From Xenophilus sp. E41 (GTDB lineage Bacteria > Pseudomonadota > Gammaproteobacteria > Burkholderiales > Burkholderiaceae_C): a stretch of 32,510 nucleotides of DNA. The notes beneath the pieces were generated by a model. The model had not been told where the DNA came from. It saw only the letters and a program-made list of their open reading frames with translations, and did not search any database. Below, in pieces: positions 16,326 through 23,903 of this stretch (the first letter of the stretch is position 1; each line of letters opens with the position of its first letter). Location: positions 1 through 32,510 of the forward strand of contig NZ_QPIB01000031.1 of assembly GCF_003671765.1 (NCBI RefSeq), given 5' to 3'. Position numbers and translations under genes: made by a program.

Positions 16326-17659
16326 GATGCAGCCGTGAAAGCGGCAGCGCGTGCATTTCCGGAATGGAAGGCCCGCGCTCCCGAAGAGCGCTCGGCCATG
16401 CTGCTGGCCCTGGCCAGCGCGCTCGAAGCGGACATTGAACGCCTTGCGCGAATCGACGCGATGGATATCGGTCGGCGCCTATGGGAGACCACGTTCGACC
16501 ACAACATCGCGATCGCCCAATACCGCTATTTCGCTGCAGCCGGCGTCACGCTGGAAGGGTTTGGGCGACCCATCCCAAATGGCTACCTTGTAGCGAAACG
16601 CGAGCCCTATGGGGTCTGCGGACAGATCATTCCGTGGAACGTGCCGGCCATCATGGCTGCGTTCAAGATCGCCCCCGCGTTGGCCGCAGGAAACACGGTC
16701 GTGCTCAAGCCTAATGAGAATGCGTCGCTCAGCACGCTGGAACTGTGCCGCCATGTCGCGAAAATTTTTCCACCGGGTGTCGTGAACGTAGTCCCGGGCT
16801 TTGGCGACGAAGCCGGGGCGGCACTTACCGCTCATCCTGGTGTCGCCAAACTCGGCTTTACTGGAAGTTCGGAGGTCGGACGAATCGTGGCCACCGCGGG
16901 TGCTCAGCGTCTCGTACCTGCATCGCTAGAGTTGGGTGGCAAGAGTCCCAACATCGTATTTCCAGACGTCGAAGATCTTCACGCCATAGTGGACAACGCA
17001 AGTTTCGCCACGCTCTACTGCAACGGCCAGTCCTGCCTTGCCGGCACCTGCCTGTTCGTGCACGACGCGATCTACGACCAGTTTGTCGAGCGCCTTGTTG
17101 CCGGTGTGCGAAGAGTGCGGGTTGGGGGCCGCTAGCACCGGACACGATCCTCTCGGGGCTGGTTTCGGAGAAGCAGGGCCAGCGGGTCATGGACTACATT
17201 GGCATCGGAAAGGCCGAGGGCGCCCGCCTTCTGTGTGGTGGTGATCGCGTGACGGTGGACGGTCACGAAGCCGGCCAGTTCATCGCGCCGACAGTCTTCG
17301 AAGCCGGCAACCATATGCGGATCGCGCAAGAGGAGATCTTCGGTCCGGTCCTGTCCTTGATCCGCTGGAACGACTATGAAGAGATGCTGCGTCAAGCCAA
17401 CGGGGTGCGCTATGGGCTCGCAGCCGGCCTCTACACAACAAACCTGCGCAACGCCCTGGAGACGGCGGACCGCCTCGAAGCAGGCTCCGTCTGGATTAAC
17501 AGCTACTTCAATCTCGCGAGCGGATCACCCTTTGGCGGCTTCAAGGAAAGCGGCATCGGTAGCGAGTACTGCAAGGAAACGCTGAACATGTACACCCACC
17601 TCAAGGCCATCACGCTGCAGAACCAGCCCGGGCCGGCTTGGTTTGTGCCGACGGCGTGA
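16323..17659 (+). pseudogene. NAD-dependent aldehyde dehydrogenase, 5'-truncated and frameshifted
   Basis: Aldehyde dehydrogenase superfamily remnant. From 16323 the frame reads ADAAVKAAARAFPEWKA, then GVCGQIIPWNVPAIMAAFKI, catalytic Glu in LELGGKSPN and catalytic Cys in YCNGQSCLAG. At about 17122-17135 the frame is lost in a run of five Gs: it ends VRVGGR-stop, while the next frame continues PLAPDTILSGLVSEKQGQRV to FGGFKESGIGSEYCKETLNM and the stop at 17657-17659. Restoring one base would rejoin the two parts. About 35-40 N-terminal residues are missing at the livF junction. The fragment was probably once a betaine-aldehyde- or muconic-semialdehyde-type enzyme. A sequencing error in the G-run cannot be excluded, but the missing start already makes it a pseudogene. 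Confidence 0.88.
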
Positions 17660-17762
17660 ACGCGAGATGCTTGCCCGCGGAGGAAGTCGACACGGCGTAG
17701 ACGACCCGGCCGATGTTGCCCCAGTAGATGGCGCCCGCACACATAGCGCAAGGCTCCGCCGA
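17656..17762 (-). pseudogene. Nucleoside/guanine deaminase fragment (zinc motif PCAMC)
   Basis: Read on the minus strand from 17762, this short piece encodes SAEPCAMCAGAIYWGNIGRV and then VYAVSTSSAGKH. This is the zinc-binding PCxxC segment of cytidine/guanine deaminase-family proteins (the preceding catalytic HxE is absent). Only about 35 residues survive. It is wedged between the aldehyde dehydrogenase stop and the response-regulator fragment, and both of its ends are breakpoints: an in-frame stop replaces the residue before SAEP. Confidence 0.7.
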
Positions 17763-18129
17763 CTATCTCGTCAAGCCGTTCGACATGGAGGAGTTGATCG
17801 CCCGTGTTCGCGCCTTGTTGCGCCGGCATGCGGGCGTCGGATCGTCGATCCTGGCGGCTGGAGACCTCGTGCTCGATTCGGTGCGCAAGACAGTGAGCCA
17901 GGCCGGAACGCCGGTTTCGCTGTCGCCGCGTGAGTTCGCGCTGCTGAAGGTCCCCATGCAACGACCGGGCGCCGTGCTCTCACGAGAGAAGCTGGAAGAG
18001 TCCATGTACGGCCGGGGCGAAGAGATCGGAAGCAATGCGGTTGAAGTTCACCTGCATCGCCTGCGCAGGACATTGGGCGCCTCGGCAGTCGTGAACGTTC
18101 GCGGCGTCGGCTACCGCGTCGCTGGCTGA
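17748..18129 (+). pseudogene. OmpR-family response regulator, N-terminally truncated
   Basis: About 125 residues remain of a roughly 220-residue response regulator of the QseB/PmrA type. The fragment starts in the last part of the receiver domain (GSADYLVKPFDMEELIARVR, with the conserved Lys of VKPF). It then contains the full winged-helix DNA-binding domain (LSPREFALL, HLHRLRRTLG, VRGVGYRVAG). The phosphorylated Asp and about 95 residues are missing because homology starts at the deaminase junction near 17755. In-frame ATGs (17728, 17785) could in principle yield a free DNA-binding domain. It is followed after 5 bp by its kinase. Confidence 0.85.
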
Positions 18130-18134
18130 GCGCT

Positions 18135-18475
18135 GTGAATTCGCTTCGATCTGGCCTGCTCCAATGGACTCTCGGAGCGTTTGGATTCGGTTTGATCCTG
18201 CTCGTGCTGGTCACCTACGTGGTGATGCTCGATGAGATGAACGAGGTGCTCGACGACAACCTTCGCCAGGTCGCCACCGCCGTTGCGAGTTATCACGAGG
18301 ATGGGGGCCGGGCGTCGCTTGAGCGGGCGTTTCCCTCCCGTCCCAAGACCCCTTCTCCTGACCAGGGTGAACTCGTCACCCGTGTCTGGCGTGCCAACGG
18401 AGAGCCGATTGCGGGACGAAGCGAGGGAATCGCTTTTCAGCGACCTGCCTCGACCGGCGTCGGGCACATCACTTG
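18135..18475 (+). pseudogene. Sensor histidine kinase, N-terminal fragment
   Basis: A two-component sensor kinase (QseC-like) beginning at GTG 18135, five bases after the response-regulator stop, as in intact rr-hk operons. One transmembrane helix is seen at residues 8-32 (LLQWTLGAFGFGLILLVLVT), then a periplasmic part (VLDDNLRQVATAVASYHED). Recognisable sequence stops near TGVGHIT at about 18475, only 15 bp before the end of the convergent recombinase gene. The second membrane helix, HAMP, dimerisation and ATPase domains are absent. The recombinase-bearing element is the likely cause of the break. Confidence 0.78.
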
Positions 18476-18490
18476 CCGATCCAGATCGCC

Positions 18491-19798
18491 TCACGTGTCG
18501 TCGAGCAGGCGCCCGAGCTTTCCGGCGAGCGCACTCTCAGAGCGGAAGTACCCCACCACAGTCGCCACGCTCTGGTGTCCGGTCATGGCCATGGTCTCGG
18601 GCAGCGGCATGTTCTGGCGGCCCGCCTCGGTGACGAACCCCGCGCGCAGCGAGTGCGCCGAAAAGCTCCCCTCGACCCCGGCGAGCGCGCAACGCTCCTT
18701 CACGATGTCGCGCACGGCGGCCGCCGCGAGCGGCTCGCCCAGGTGCCCGCCGCGGCGGATGCGCCGGAAGATGGGCCCGTCCTGGATTCCCTGCGCTCGG
18801 AGGACCGCGAGCCATTCCCGCATGGCCGCCGCGGCGCTGCCCACGAGAGGCTTCACGTCTTCGGGCCGCACGTCGCCGCGCTGGTTGGTCTTGGAGTGGG
18901 CGAGGGTGTAGACGAAGGCCTCGGCATCGATGCGCTGCAGGTTCTCGAGCGTGGCCGAGGCGATCTCGGAGCGCCGGCGCCCGCCGGTGGCCCATCCGAA
19001 AAGCAGCAGCGCGCGGTCGCGCTTGCCCTTGAGAGACTCGTCGCACGTGGCCAATAGCAGCTGCAGCGGGTCCTTCGTCAGCGCACGCTGGCGCTTGGGG
19101 CGCGCGCCGCGCTGCGCGTAGGCCCGGCGGGTGCGCGCGAGCAGTTCGCGCACCAACTCGTCGGCGCAGGGATTGGCGACATCTCCGTCTCGCGAGACAG
19201 TGCCGCCCGCAGCTCCGGATCTGGCCATCTGGTGCGCCTTGGAGAGCACTGCAACGCGATGCACCAGCGTGTTCAATGCCGGCGGACCGAGCTTGGCCTT
19301 GTAGCCATTGCGCACCAGCGCCTCGTCGACATCGGCCGGCAGCTCGGTAACGAGTTCGGCGCTCAGTTTGTTTATGCGGCGCTTGCGGCCCGTGGGCTGC
19401 TTCTGGACGTCGTCGTTTGTCTCCGAGGGCGCGTTCGGAGCGACGGGGTCCTCAGGCTCGTCCAGGCGGCGTGCCGCGTGATCGACGATGAACTGCACCA
19501 CGACCGGCACGGGTACGGGTAACGCCAGCGCGCCGCCGTAGCGTGCCGCATACCAAGCGCACCAGTAGCGCATGGCCGAGCCGTACGAGGCGCGCGTGTT
19601 GCTCGACTCGCCCTGGCGCAGCAGCGCGCGGGCCGCTTGCTCCGCAGTCGTCGCCAGCCGCTTCGGATCGAGCACGGCGCGGCGATCGGCCAGCGTGGCC
19701 AGCGGATGGTCCGCAGCGGCTGCTGATGCCTCGAGGGCGGCCGCGGTGGGTCCTGTGATCGCCAGGGGGCTCGGACCGGATCGGCGGGGTGAATTCAT
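18491..19798 (-). CDS. Tyrosine recombinase/integrase (TnpS-like)
   Basis: A 435-residue site-specific tyrosine recombinase. The catalytic set is complete: Arg275 in TGGRRRSEI, Lys303 in AHSKTNQ, His382-x-x-Arg385 in SAHSLRAGF, His408 in MTGHQSV and nucleophile Tyr417 in VGYFRSE. A SAM-like core-binding domain lies at about residues 55-200, including SSNTRASYGSAMRYWCAWY, with a charged insertion around residue 115-145. The stop lies right at the breakpoint with the kinase fragment. Divergent orientation relative to the KfrA_N/coiled-coil gene at 20909, with palindromes between them, suggests a TnpS-type resolvase of Tn4651-like transposons; an ordinary island integrase is the alternative. Confidence 0.88.
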   Translation of the reverse strand: MNSPRRSGPSPLAITGPTAAALEASAAAADHPLATLADRRAVLDPKRLATTAEQAARALLRQGESSNTRASYGSAMRYWCAWYAARYGGALALPVPVPVVVQFIVDHAARRLDEPEDPVAPNAPSETNDDVQKQPTGRKRRINKLSAELVTELPADVDEALVRNGYKAKLGPPALNTLVHRVAVLSKAHQMARSGAAGGTVSRDGDVANPCADELVRELLARTRRAYAQRGARPKRQRALTKDPLQLLLATCDESLKGKRDRALLLFGWATGGRRRSEIASATLENLQRIDAEAFVYTLAHSKTNQRGDVRPEDVKPLVGSAAAAMREWLAVLRAQGIQDGPIFRRIRRGGHLGEPLAAAAVRDIVKERCALAGVEGSFSAHSLRAGFVTEAGRQNMPLPETMAMTGHQSVATVVGYFRSESALAGKLGRLLDDT

Positions 19799-19849
19799 GA
19801 CGGATTGTGCGAGGGATGTTCCATCAATTCGTTTGCCATGACTTGGCTT

Positions 19850-20224
19850 TCAGTGGAGGCCATGTGCGACGTCGAATCGCTGCGCCAATTCCAACAGGCG
19901 CCGATCGAGGGTCCATAGGCGCGCGCCTGGGGTGATGAGGGTCGACGCAAGTAGCGCCATGTCGACCAATCCGCACCCGAGTCCGTACAGCTTTTCTCGC
20001 TCGATCAGTTCGAGCACTTCGTCCAGCGTGGCCTGATTGCACGACTTCAGCAGGCTCAGGCTGCCAAGCGATTGCTCTCTCGGAGATGGAGGGGTGCCAC
20101 AGGCCAATTCAACGATCACCATCGGATGGGTCAAGGCGAGGTCCGAGCCGACCAGGTTTGCCAGGGCGGCGTTGCCGCTGCGGAAATGGTCGATCCAGAC
20201 GGAGGTGTCGACGAGCACGCTCAT
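19850..20224 (-). CDS. vapC: VapC-family PIN-domain toxin
   Basis: A 124-residue PIN-domain ribonuclease, the toxin of a type II toxin-antitoxin pair. Acidic metal ligands fit the family: Asp6 ([11 protein letters not shown]), Glu39 (VIVELACGT), Asp88 ([10 protein letters not shown]) and Asp107 (LWTLDRRL). The length is normal for VapC. The start at 20224 overlaps the antitoxin stop (ATGA), which is the usual coupling. It lies between the recombinase gene and its probable target sites, a place where Tn3-family transposons are known to carry toxin-antitoxin pairs. Confidence 0.9.
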   Translation of the reverse strand: MSVLVDTSVWIDHFRSGNAALANLVGSDLALTHPMVIVELACGTPPSPREQSLGSLSLLKSCNQATLDEVLELIEREKLYGLGCGLVDMALLASTLITPGARLWTLDRRLLELAQRFDVAHGLH

Positions 20225-20427
20225 CGCGAGATCAACTCGCCTCGACGCCGTGGGACGTCCTTGATGTCAGGGGCGGCCCCTCCGAGCGCAATGAGGCGCT
20301 TGCCCGCCTGAACACGCACGAACGTGCGGATCGCTTCGCGAAAGATCTCCGCCTTGTCCATTTCGGGATCGGCCAGTTCAAGGGCCTTCTCGAACAGAGA
20401 GTCTTCGATGGTGACGGTGGTTCGCAT
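20221..20427 (-). CDS. vapB: VapB-family ribbon-helix-helix antitoxin
   Basis: A 68-residue antitoxin. The start [20 protein letters not shown] is a typical ribbon-helix-helix strand and helix that bind operator [23 protein letters not shown] continues to the VapC-binding tail. I chose ATG 20427, preceded by an aggac-like site, over an in-frame ATG at 20475 that would add 16 atypical residues. It should repress its own promoter in the 20428-20500 region together with VapC. Confidence 0.87.
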   Translation of the reverse strand: MRTTVTIEDSLFEKALELADPEMDKAEIFREAIRTFVRVQAGKRLIALGGAAPDIKDVPRRRGELISR

Positions 20428-20908
20428 GGCCAGTCCTGAATCAATAGTGATTCCATTTTGCATCAGGTTTCGCATCTTTTCTGCACCGCCTTCGACTTTT
20501 GAGGCTGGTGTGCCTCGGCTCTCGCTCTTTGACGGGGGACTCGACGACGGCGGAGTGACACAGCCGACCGATCAGGGGGGTCTCCGGCGAGGGGGCTCAG
20601 TCGGCCACGTTCTTCGGGGAAAGCGTGAGCCACCAAGCCCGTCACCCGGCCCCCCAAAGGATTTACCTGAGCTTTGTCAAACGAATCACTTGTTGAGGGA
20701 AGCCGCCAGTGGGCCCGACGGGGTTCGATTCGCTGAGTTCAATGTTGAATTCTACATATCACGTATGATTTGCGACATCATACACTGATAGATCACGATA
20801 ACTTTGCCTTATCGAGGGTTATTTTGGCCGGTTTGGGGTGAATCGCGTTGTCGGCGTCCGAGGTCGGCGCACGGCACGGAATCGGCAGCTTTGGAGCGAG
20901 AGGTCCTC
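20428..20908. other. Intergenic control region between vapB and the KfrA_N gene
   Basis: A 480-bp stretch without a convincing gene. The left two thirds are GC-rich with G-runs (for example 20572-20595). The segment 20740-20820 is distinctly AT-rich and contains two dyads described separately. Promoters for vapBC (leftward) and for the coiled-coil gene (rightward) must lie here. By comparison with Tn4651-type modules it is where the resolution (rst) site would be expected; that is inference. Confidence 0.55.
20758..20814. repeat. Two imperfect direct repeats, each a dyad (recombinase-core-like)
   Basis: Two related 22-bp units begin at 20758 and 20792 (34 bp apart) and share ATCACG, TTGC and ATC at identical spacing. 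The first contains a perfect dyad gtatgat (20763-20769) / atcatac (20777-20783). The second contains cgataa (20796-20801) / ttatcg (20809-20814). Both dyads have a 7-bp spacer, the geometry of tyrosine-recombinase core sites. They lie between the recombinase/vapBC and the divergent KfrA_N gene. They could also be operators of the KfrA_N protein. Confidence 0.6.
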
Positions 20909-21976
20909 ATGATCGAGTTCAACGAGTCGCGCGGGCGCGGCATCCAGGAGGTCGACGTCTTCACGGCCGCCGATGCCCTGCTCGCCGAGGGGAAAAGGCC
21001 CACGATCGAGCGCGTGCGCCTGAAGATCGGCCGCGGCTCGCCCAACACCGTGAGCCCGATGCTCGAGCGATGGTTCGCCACGCTCGGCGAGCGCGTGGTG
21101 GGCGTGAAGCCGGCGGCCGGCAAGCCCGCCGGGAACGACTCGGACGGCATGCCCACGAGCGTGCGCAACGCGGCGCGGCTGCTCTGGGAGACGGCGCGGC
21201 GCGAGGCCGAGGAAGTGCAGCGCGTTGCGCTGGAATCGACTCAGGGCGAGCTGCACGCCCGGGAAGAGGCGCTGGCCGCAGCTCAGGCGGCGTTGGGCCA
21301 GCGTGAGGATGCTTTCGTGCAGGCACGAACCAGCCTGGATGCCGCGCTCGCCTCCTCGCAGCAGGCGCGCGAGACGCTGGAGCGACAACTCAAGGAGCAC
21401 GCCGTCGAGGCGCAGCGCGTGCGAATGGGCCTGGAGGACGAGATGAAGCGGCTAACCGCTCTCCTCGCACAGGCGACCGGCACCCATGAGCAAATGCGTC
21501 GAGAGCACGCCAAGATTGTCGCTGCGAAGGACCATGATCTGCGCCAGGCGCTGGAGCGGCATGCTGGCCAAGAGAAGCACATGCTGGCCGAGGTCGACCG
21601 CGCGCGGCAGGCGGCTCGAGCGCTGGAGAGTGACATGGCGAAGGAGCAGCAGCGGCGCGTCAAGATCGAAGAGACGGCGGCGAAGCGGCTCGAGGTCGAG
21701 CTGGACAAGCAAGCCAGCCTTCGCGATGCGGCACGGGCGGCGGAGGCTGCCCTTCGGGAGCAACTGGCGGCGCGAGACCAGGACCTTGCACACGCCCGCG
21801 CGTGCGTGGCCTCCGGCTCGGCTGAGGCCGCAGCGCTGAAACTACGCGTCGACGAGGAAAGGGCATCTCACGCCGTTACCCGCGACCTGCTGGCAGCGGC
21901 CCTGAAGCGCGGTGTATCGCTGAAAGAGCGAGCGCCGGCGGCTTCTTCCGGCAAACGGCCTCGGCCGTCGAAGTGA
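20909..21976 (+). CDS. KfrA_N DNA-binding protein with long coiled coil (TnpT-like)
   Basis: A 355-residue protein. Residues 10-65 match the KfrA_N domain (plasmid replication-region DNA-binding, PF11740): QEVDVFTAADALLAEGKRPT and RLKIGRGSPNTVSPMLERWF. From about 90 to 330 it is almost entirely heptad-like coiled coil, rich in Ala, Glu, Arg and Gln (RREAEEVQRVALESTQGELH). The C-terminus is basic (SSGKRPRPSK). I chose ATG 20909, which follows gagagg; an upstream frame from 20804 has no start signal and covers the dyads. KfrA is a plasmid regulator and scaffold; TnpT of Tn4651 has the same layout and assists the TnpS recombinase. The divergent recombinase makes the TnpT role more likely. Confidence 0.82.
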   Translation: MIEFNESRGRGIQEVDVFTAADALLAEGKRPTIERVRLKIGRGSPNTVSPMLERWFATLGERVVGVKPAAGKPAGNDSDGMPTSVRNAARLLWETARREAEEVQRVALESTQGELHAREEALAAAQAALGQREDAFVQARTSLDAALASSQQARETLERQLKEHAVEAQRVRMGLEDEMKRLTALLAQATGTHEQMRREHAKIVAAKDHDLRQALERHAGQEKHMLAEVDRARQAARALESDMAKEQQRRVKIEETAAKRLEVELDKQASLRDAARAAEAALREQLAARDQDLAHARACVASGSAEAAALKLRVDEERASHAVTRDLLAAALKRGVSLKERAPAASSGKRPRPSK

Positions 21977-22246
21977 ATTGCAGAACGCAACACTCAGTCC
22001 ACCTACGACATCGCGAACGCAGGCGAAGTTTGAATTTCGCCACGGACCGGTGATGGCGCTAAAGGCAACTTTCGCTGGCGACCAGCCAACCCCCCAATTG
22101 ATGAAACTGCATCTGCGAGCCGCCTCAGATTGGGAAGAGCAGGCTCTTCCGAGAAGCTGAGCTCCAGTAGGAATGCGAAGGGTAGATGGTCTCGGAGTGA
22201 CTGCGGCTGGCTCAAACGGGGGTGCGACTCGCACACAGAGGACATG

Positions 22247-22267
22247 AAAAAGCCCGCGCATGCGGGC
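22247..22267 (-). terminator. Rho-independent terminator of the Ntn-hydrolase operon
   Basis: On the minus strand a perfect 6-bp GC stem (gcccgc-atgc-gcgggc, 22252-22267) is followed by five Ts (22251-22247). It lies 23 bp past the stop of the small gene at 22290, so it closes the minus-strand operon. The neighbouring stretch 21977-22246 shows no gene I can support. Confidence 0.8.
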
Positions 22268-22289
22268 CGAACTTCAAGGGTGGATGCTC

Positions 22290-22526
22290 TCACATTGACG
22301 TCGAAGGAAACCCCGCAGAGTCTTCGACTGTGCGCTCCGACGCCTGCTTGCGCTCAATGCCCTCTCTCAGTTGGCGATAGGCATCGACCTGAGATTGGCT
22401 GGGGGTAGGTACGGGCTCGCTGACTTTGTGCGGATGGACGAGACGCCCAGCCGATGCCAACACGCGATCAGCCACGGCGATGATGTTCGACGTACTAGGC
22501 TGACCCGACGAGTAGTAGTTCATCAT
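22290..22526 (-). CDS. Small hypothetical protein coupled to the Ntn-hydrolase
   Basis: A 78-residue protein of no recognised family (starts MMNYYSSGQPSTSNIIAVAD). Visible features are a Ser/Pro/Gln-rich, probably flexible N-terminus, a short helix around IIAVADRVLASAGRLVHPHK, a Pro/Ser linker (EPVPTPSQSQ) and a charged helix (VDAYRQLREGIERKQASERT). ATG 22526 overlaps the stop of the proteasome-like gene (ATGA), and a terminator follows directly, so the two genes form one transcript. It could be a regulator, inhibitor or substrate of the hydrolase; nothing in the sequence decides between these. Confidence 0.65.
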   Translation of the reverse strand: MMNYYSSGQPSTSNIIAVADRVLASAGRLVHPHKVSEPVPTPSQSQVDAYRQLREGIERKQASERTVEDSAGFPSTSM

Positions 22527-23824
22527 GCAGCACCTTTGTGCTTCCGTTCCATCCGGGCGAAATATCGATGATTCAGTGACGAATCAAAGTAGAGCTTGCG
22601 CTTGATCCAAACAAGGCCGTCGGATTTTGTGATCAGTGCAACGTCAACAGGCCCCCCGACTGACTGCGTCCGGTAGGTCACTTTCTCTTTCAACGACTCT
22701 AGCATAACTAGCGTATCTGCCAACTCCCCCAGTTCGCCTAGGGAGAGACCCCCAACTACGCGTAGCAGCGGCAGCAAGTGAGCTGACGAGGTGTCTCTGA
22801 TCCAACCGTCCATAAATGGGGCCATCGCACTCTGCACTGCCTGCTCGACGACTTGCGCGTCTACTTGGCTACCGGACGCTTTGAGGACGGCGTCGCAAGC
22901 TGCGGACGCATTTGAAACGAAGTGATTTTGGACAAATCCATATACATTCGAGCTCGCACCGAGCATGAATGTTTCGACCATCGTTCTCGTCGCAAACGGC
23001 GTGATAAAGCAATCGCGCCCAGTGTGTTCCATAGCAAAGCCATCGCCATGCTCAAAAAGCAATTTTCCTGCAACGAAACCATATACTTTGATGCTCACGC
23101 AGCTTGGCAAATATTGAGATTCACCAAAACCAGCGACGACAATTCCGGTGTATGCTTGAGACAGAGTCTCAAAGGTGCGTTGAAATAGTGATTTAAATAC
23201 TAAGTCAACAATAAATCCAACCGGAATTAGCCCTTTGATCGCCAAGTGTTTGGGGCTTTCGAGGAGCTTTTCGACCGCCAGGCTAATTTCGGCCTGATGG
23301 GTCAAGATTGTCTCTGCCATGTCTTCCGCACTGAGTGGAGCAGTGATTGCGCTGGAATCGACATGCGTGGATGCGAGTTCCATAGTCCGCTGCGCCGCGC
23401 TTGCAGGATCAGGTGCTTGGCCTTGCAAACTCTGCATCGTCCCAATTAGGCTGCTCATTACAGATTGCATAGCGAACAACAGCGACGATTGTTCGCTAAT
23501 TCCACGGACGCTTAATGGAAGAAGGCCTGTAGAACGTTGGCCCGCAACGAAATCGCGAAAGTCGTCGCAATAGTCCTGAACAGTCGGCAAAGTATTGTGC
23601 TGTGTTGCCCGAAACGCCTTGATTAACAGTTCCCAAGGTATCCCTGCGAGTGCCGAATTATTAAAGATCATGCAACCAACCGGATCAAACTCGGCAAGCT
23701 GAAAAATCTTATTTGCACCTGTGGCGTATGTTCGTGACCCTGTACCGGATTGAGTAAATGTTGCAGCGCTATCTGCGGCTAGTGCAATTCCCAGGCGGTT
23801 GGCGACAGCTACTTCACAAGTCAA
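22523..23824 (-). CDS. Proteasome/HslV-like Ntn-hydrolase, single-chain with long helical insertion
   Basis: A 433-residue protein whose N-terminus fits the proteasome beta-subunit/HslV fold. It starts MTCEVAVANRLGIALAADSA; removal of Met would expose Thr as the N-terminal nucleophile. The Asp of AADS then falls at mature position 17, as in HslV and the proteasome, and the Lys of GANKIFQL is at mature 38, the Lys33 equivalent after a small insertion. CMIFNNSALAGIPWELLIKA matches the next strand and helix. Residues 75-225 are mainly helical; the second half of the fold seems to resume at GIVVAGFGESQYLPSCVSIK. A helical C-terminal part follows. The start is TTG 23824, supported by gagaggag seven bases upstream. 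GC is lower than in the neighbours. Function is unknown; a peptidase or amidohydrolase is inferred. Confidence 0.7.
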   Translation of the reverse strand: MTCEVAVANRLGIALAADSAATFTQSGTGSRTYATGANKIFQLAEFDPVGCMIFNNSALAGIPWELLIKAFRATQHNTLPTVQDYCDDFRDFVAGQRSTGLLPLSVRGISEQSSLLFAMQSVMSSLIGTMQSLQGQAPDPASAAQRTMELASTHVDSSAITAPLSAEDMAETILTHQAEISLAVEKLLESPKHLAIKGLIPVGFIVDLVFKSLFQRTFETLSQAYTGIVVAGFGESQYLPSCVSIKVYGFVAGKLLFEHGDGFAMEHTGRDCFITPFATRTMVETFMLGASSNVYGFVQNHFVSNASAACDAVLKASGSQVDAQVVEQAVQSAMAPFMDGWIRDTSSAHLLPLLRVVGGLSLGELGELADTLVMLESLKEKVTYRTQSVGGPVDVALITKSDGLVWIKRKLYFDSSLNHRYFARMERKHKGAA

Positions 23825-23903
23825 AACAGTCTCCTCTCACTGACACGTCAGCAGGCTATTAAGTAAGTGGATCGAAACGCGATGGTACAGGGCAGCGACG
23901 ACA

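Noticed and set aside
17503-17961. Minus-strand open frame over the dehydrogenase/response-regulator junction
   Set aside because: It has no family features. The real minus-strand signal here is the short deaminase fragment in a different frame.
20804-20908. Longer start (TTG 20804) for the KfrA_N protein
   Set aside because: The added residues are not conserved-looking, the start sits inside the second dyad, and ATG 20909 has a clear ribosome site.
22070-22290. Possible tRNA or tmRNA-like gene before the terminator
   Set aside because: I could not fold a cloverleaf or find a T-loop motif. The only firm structure is the 22247-22267 hairpin.
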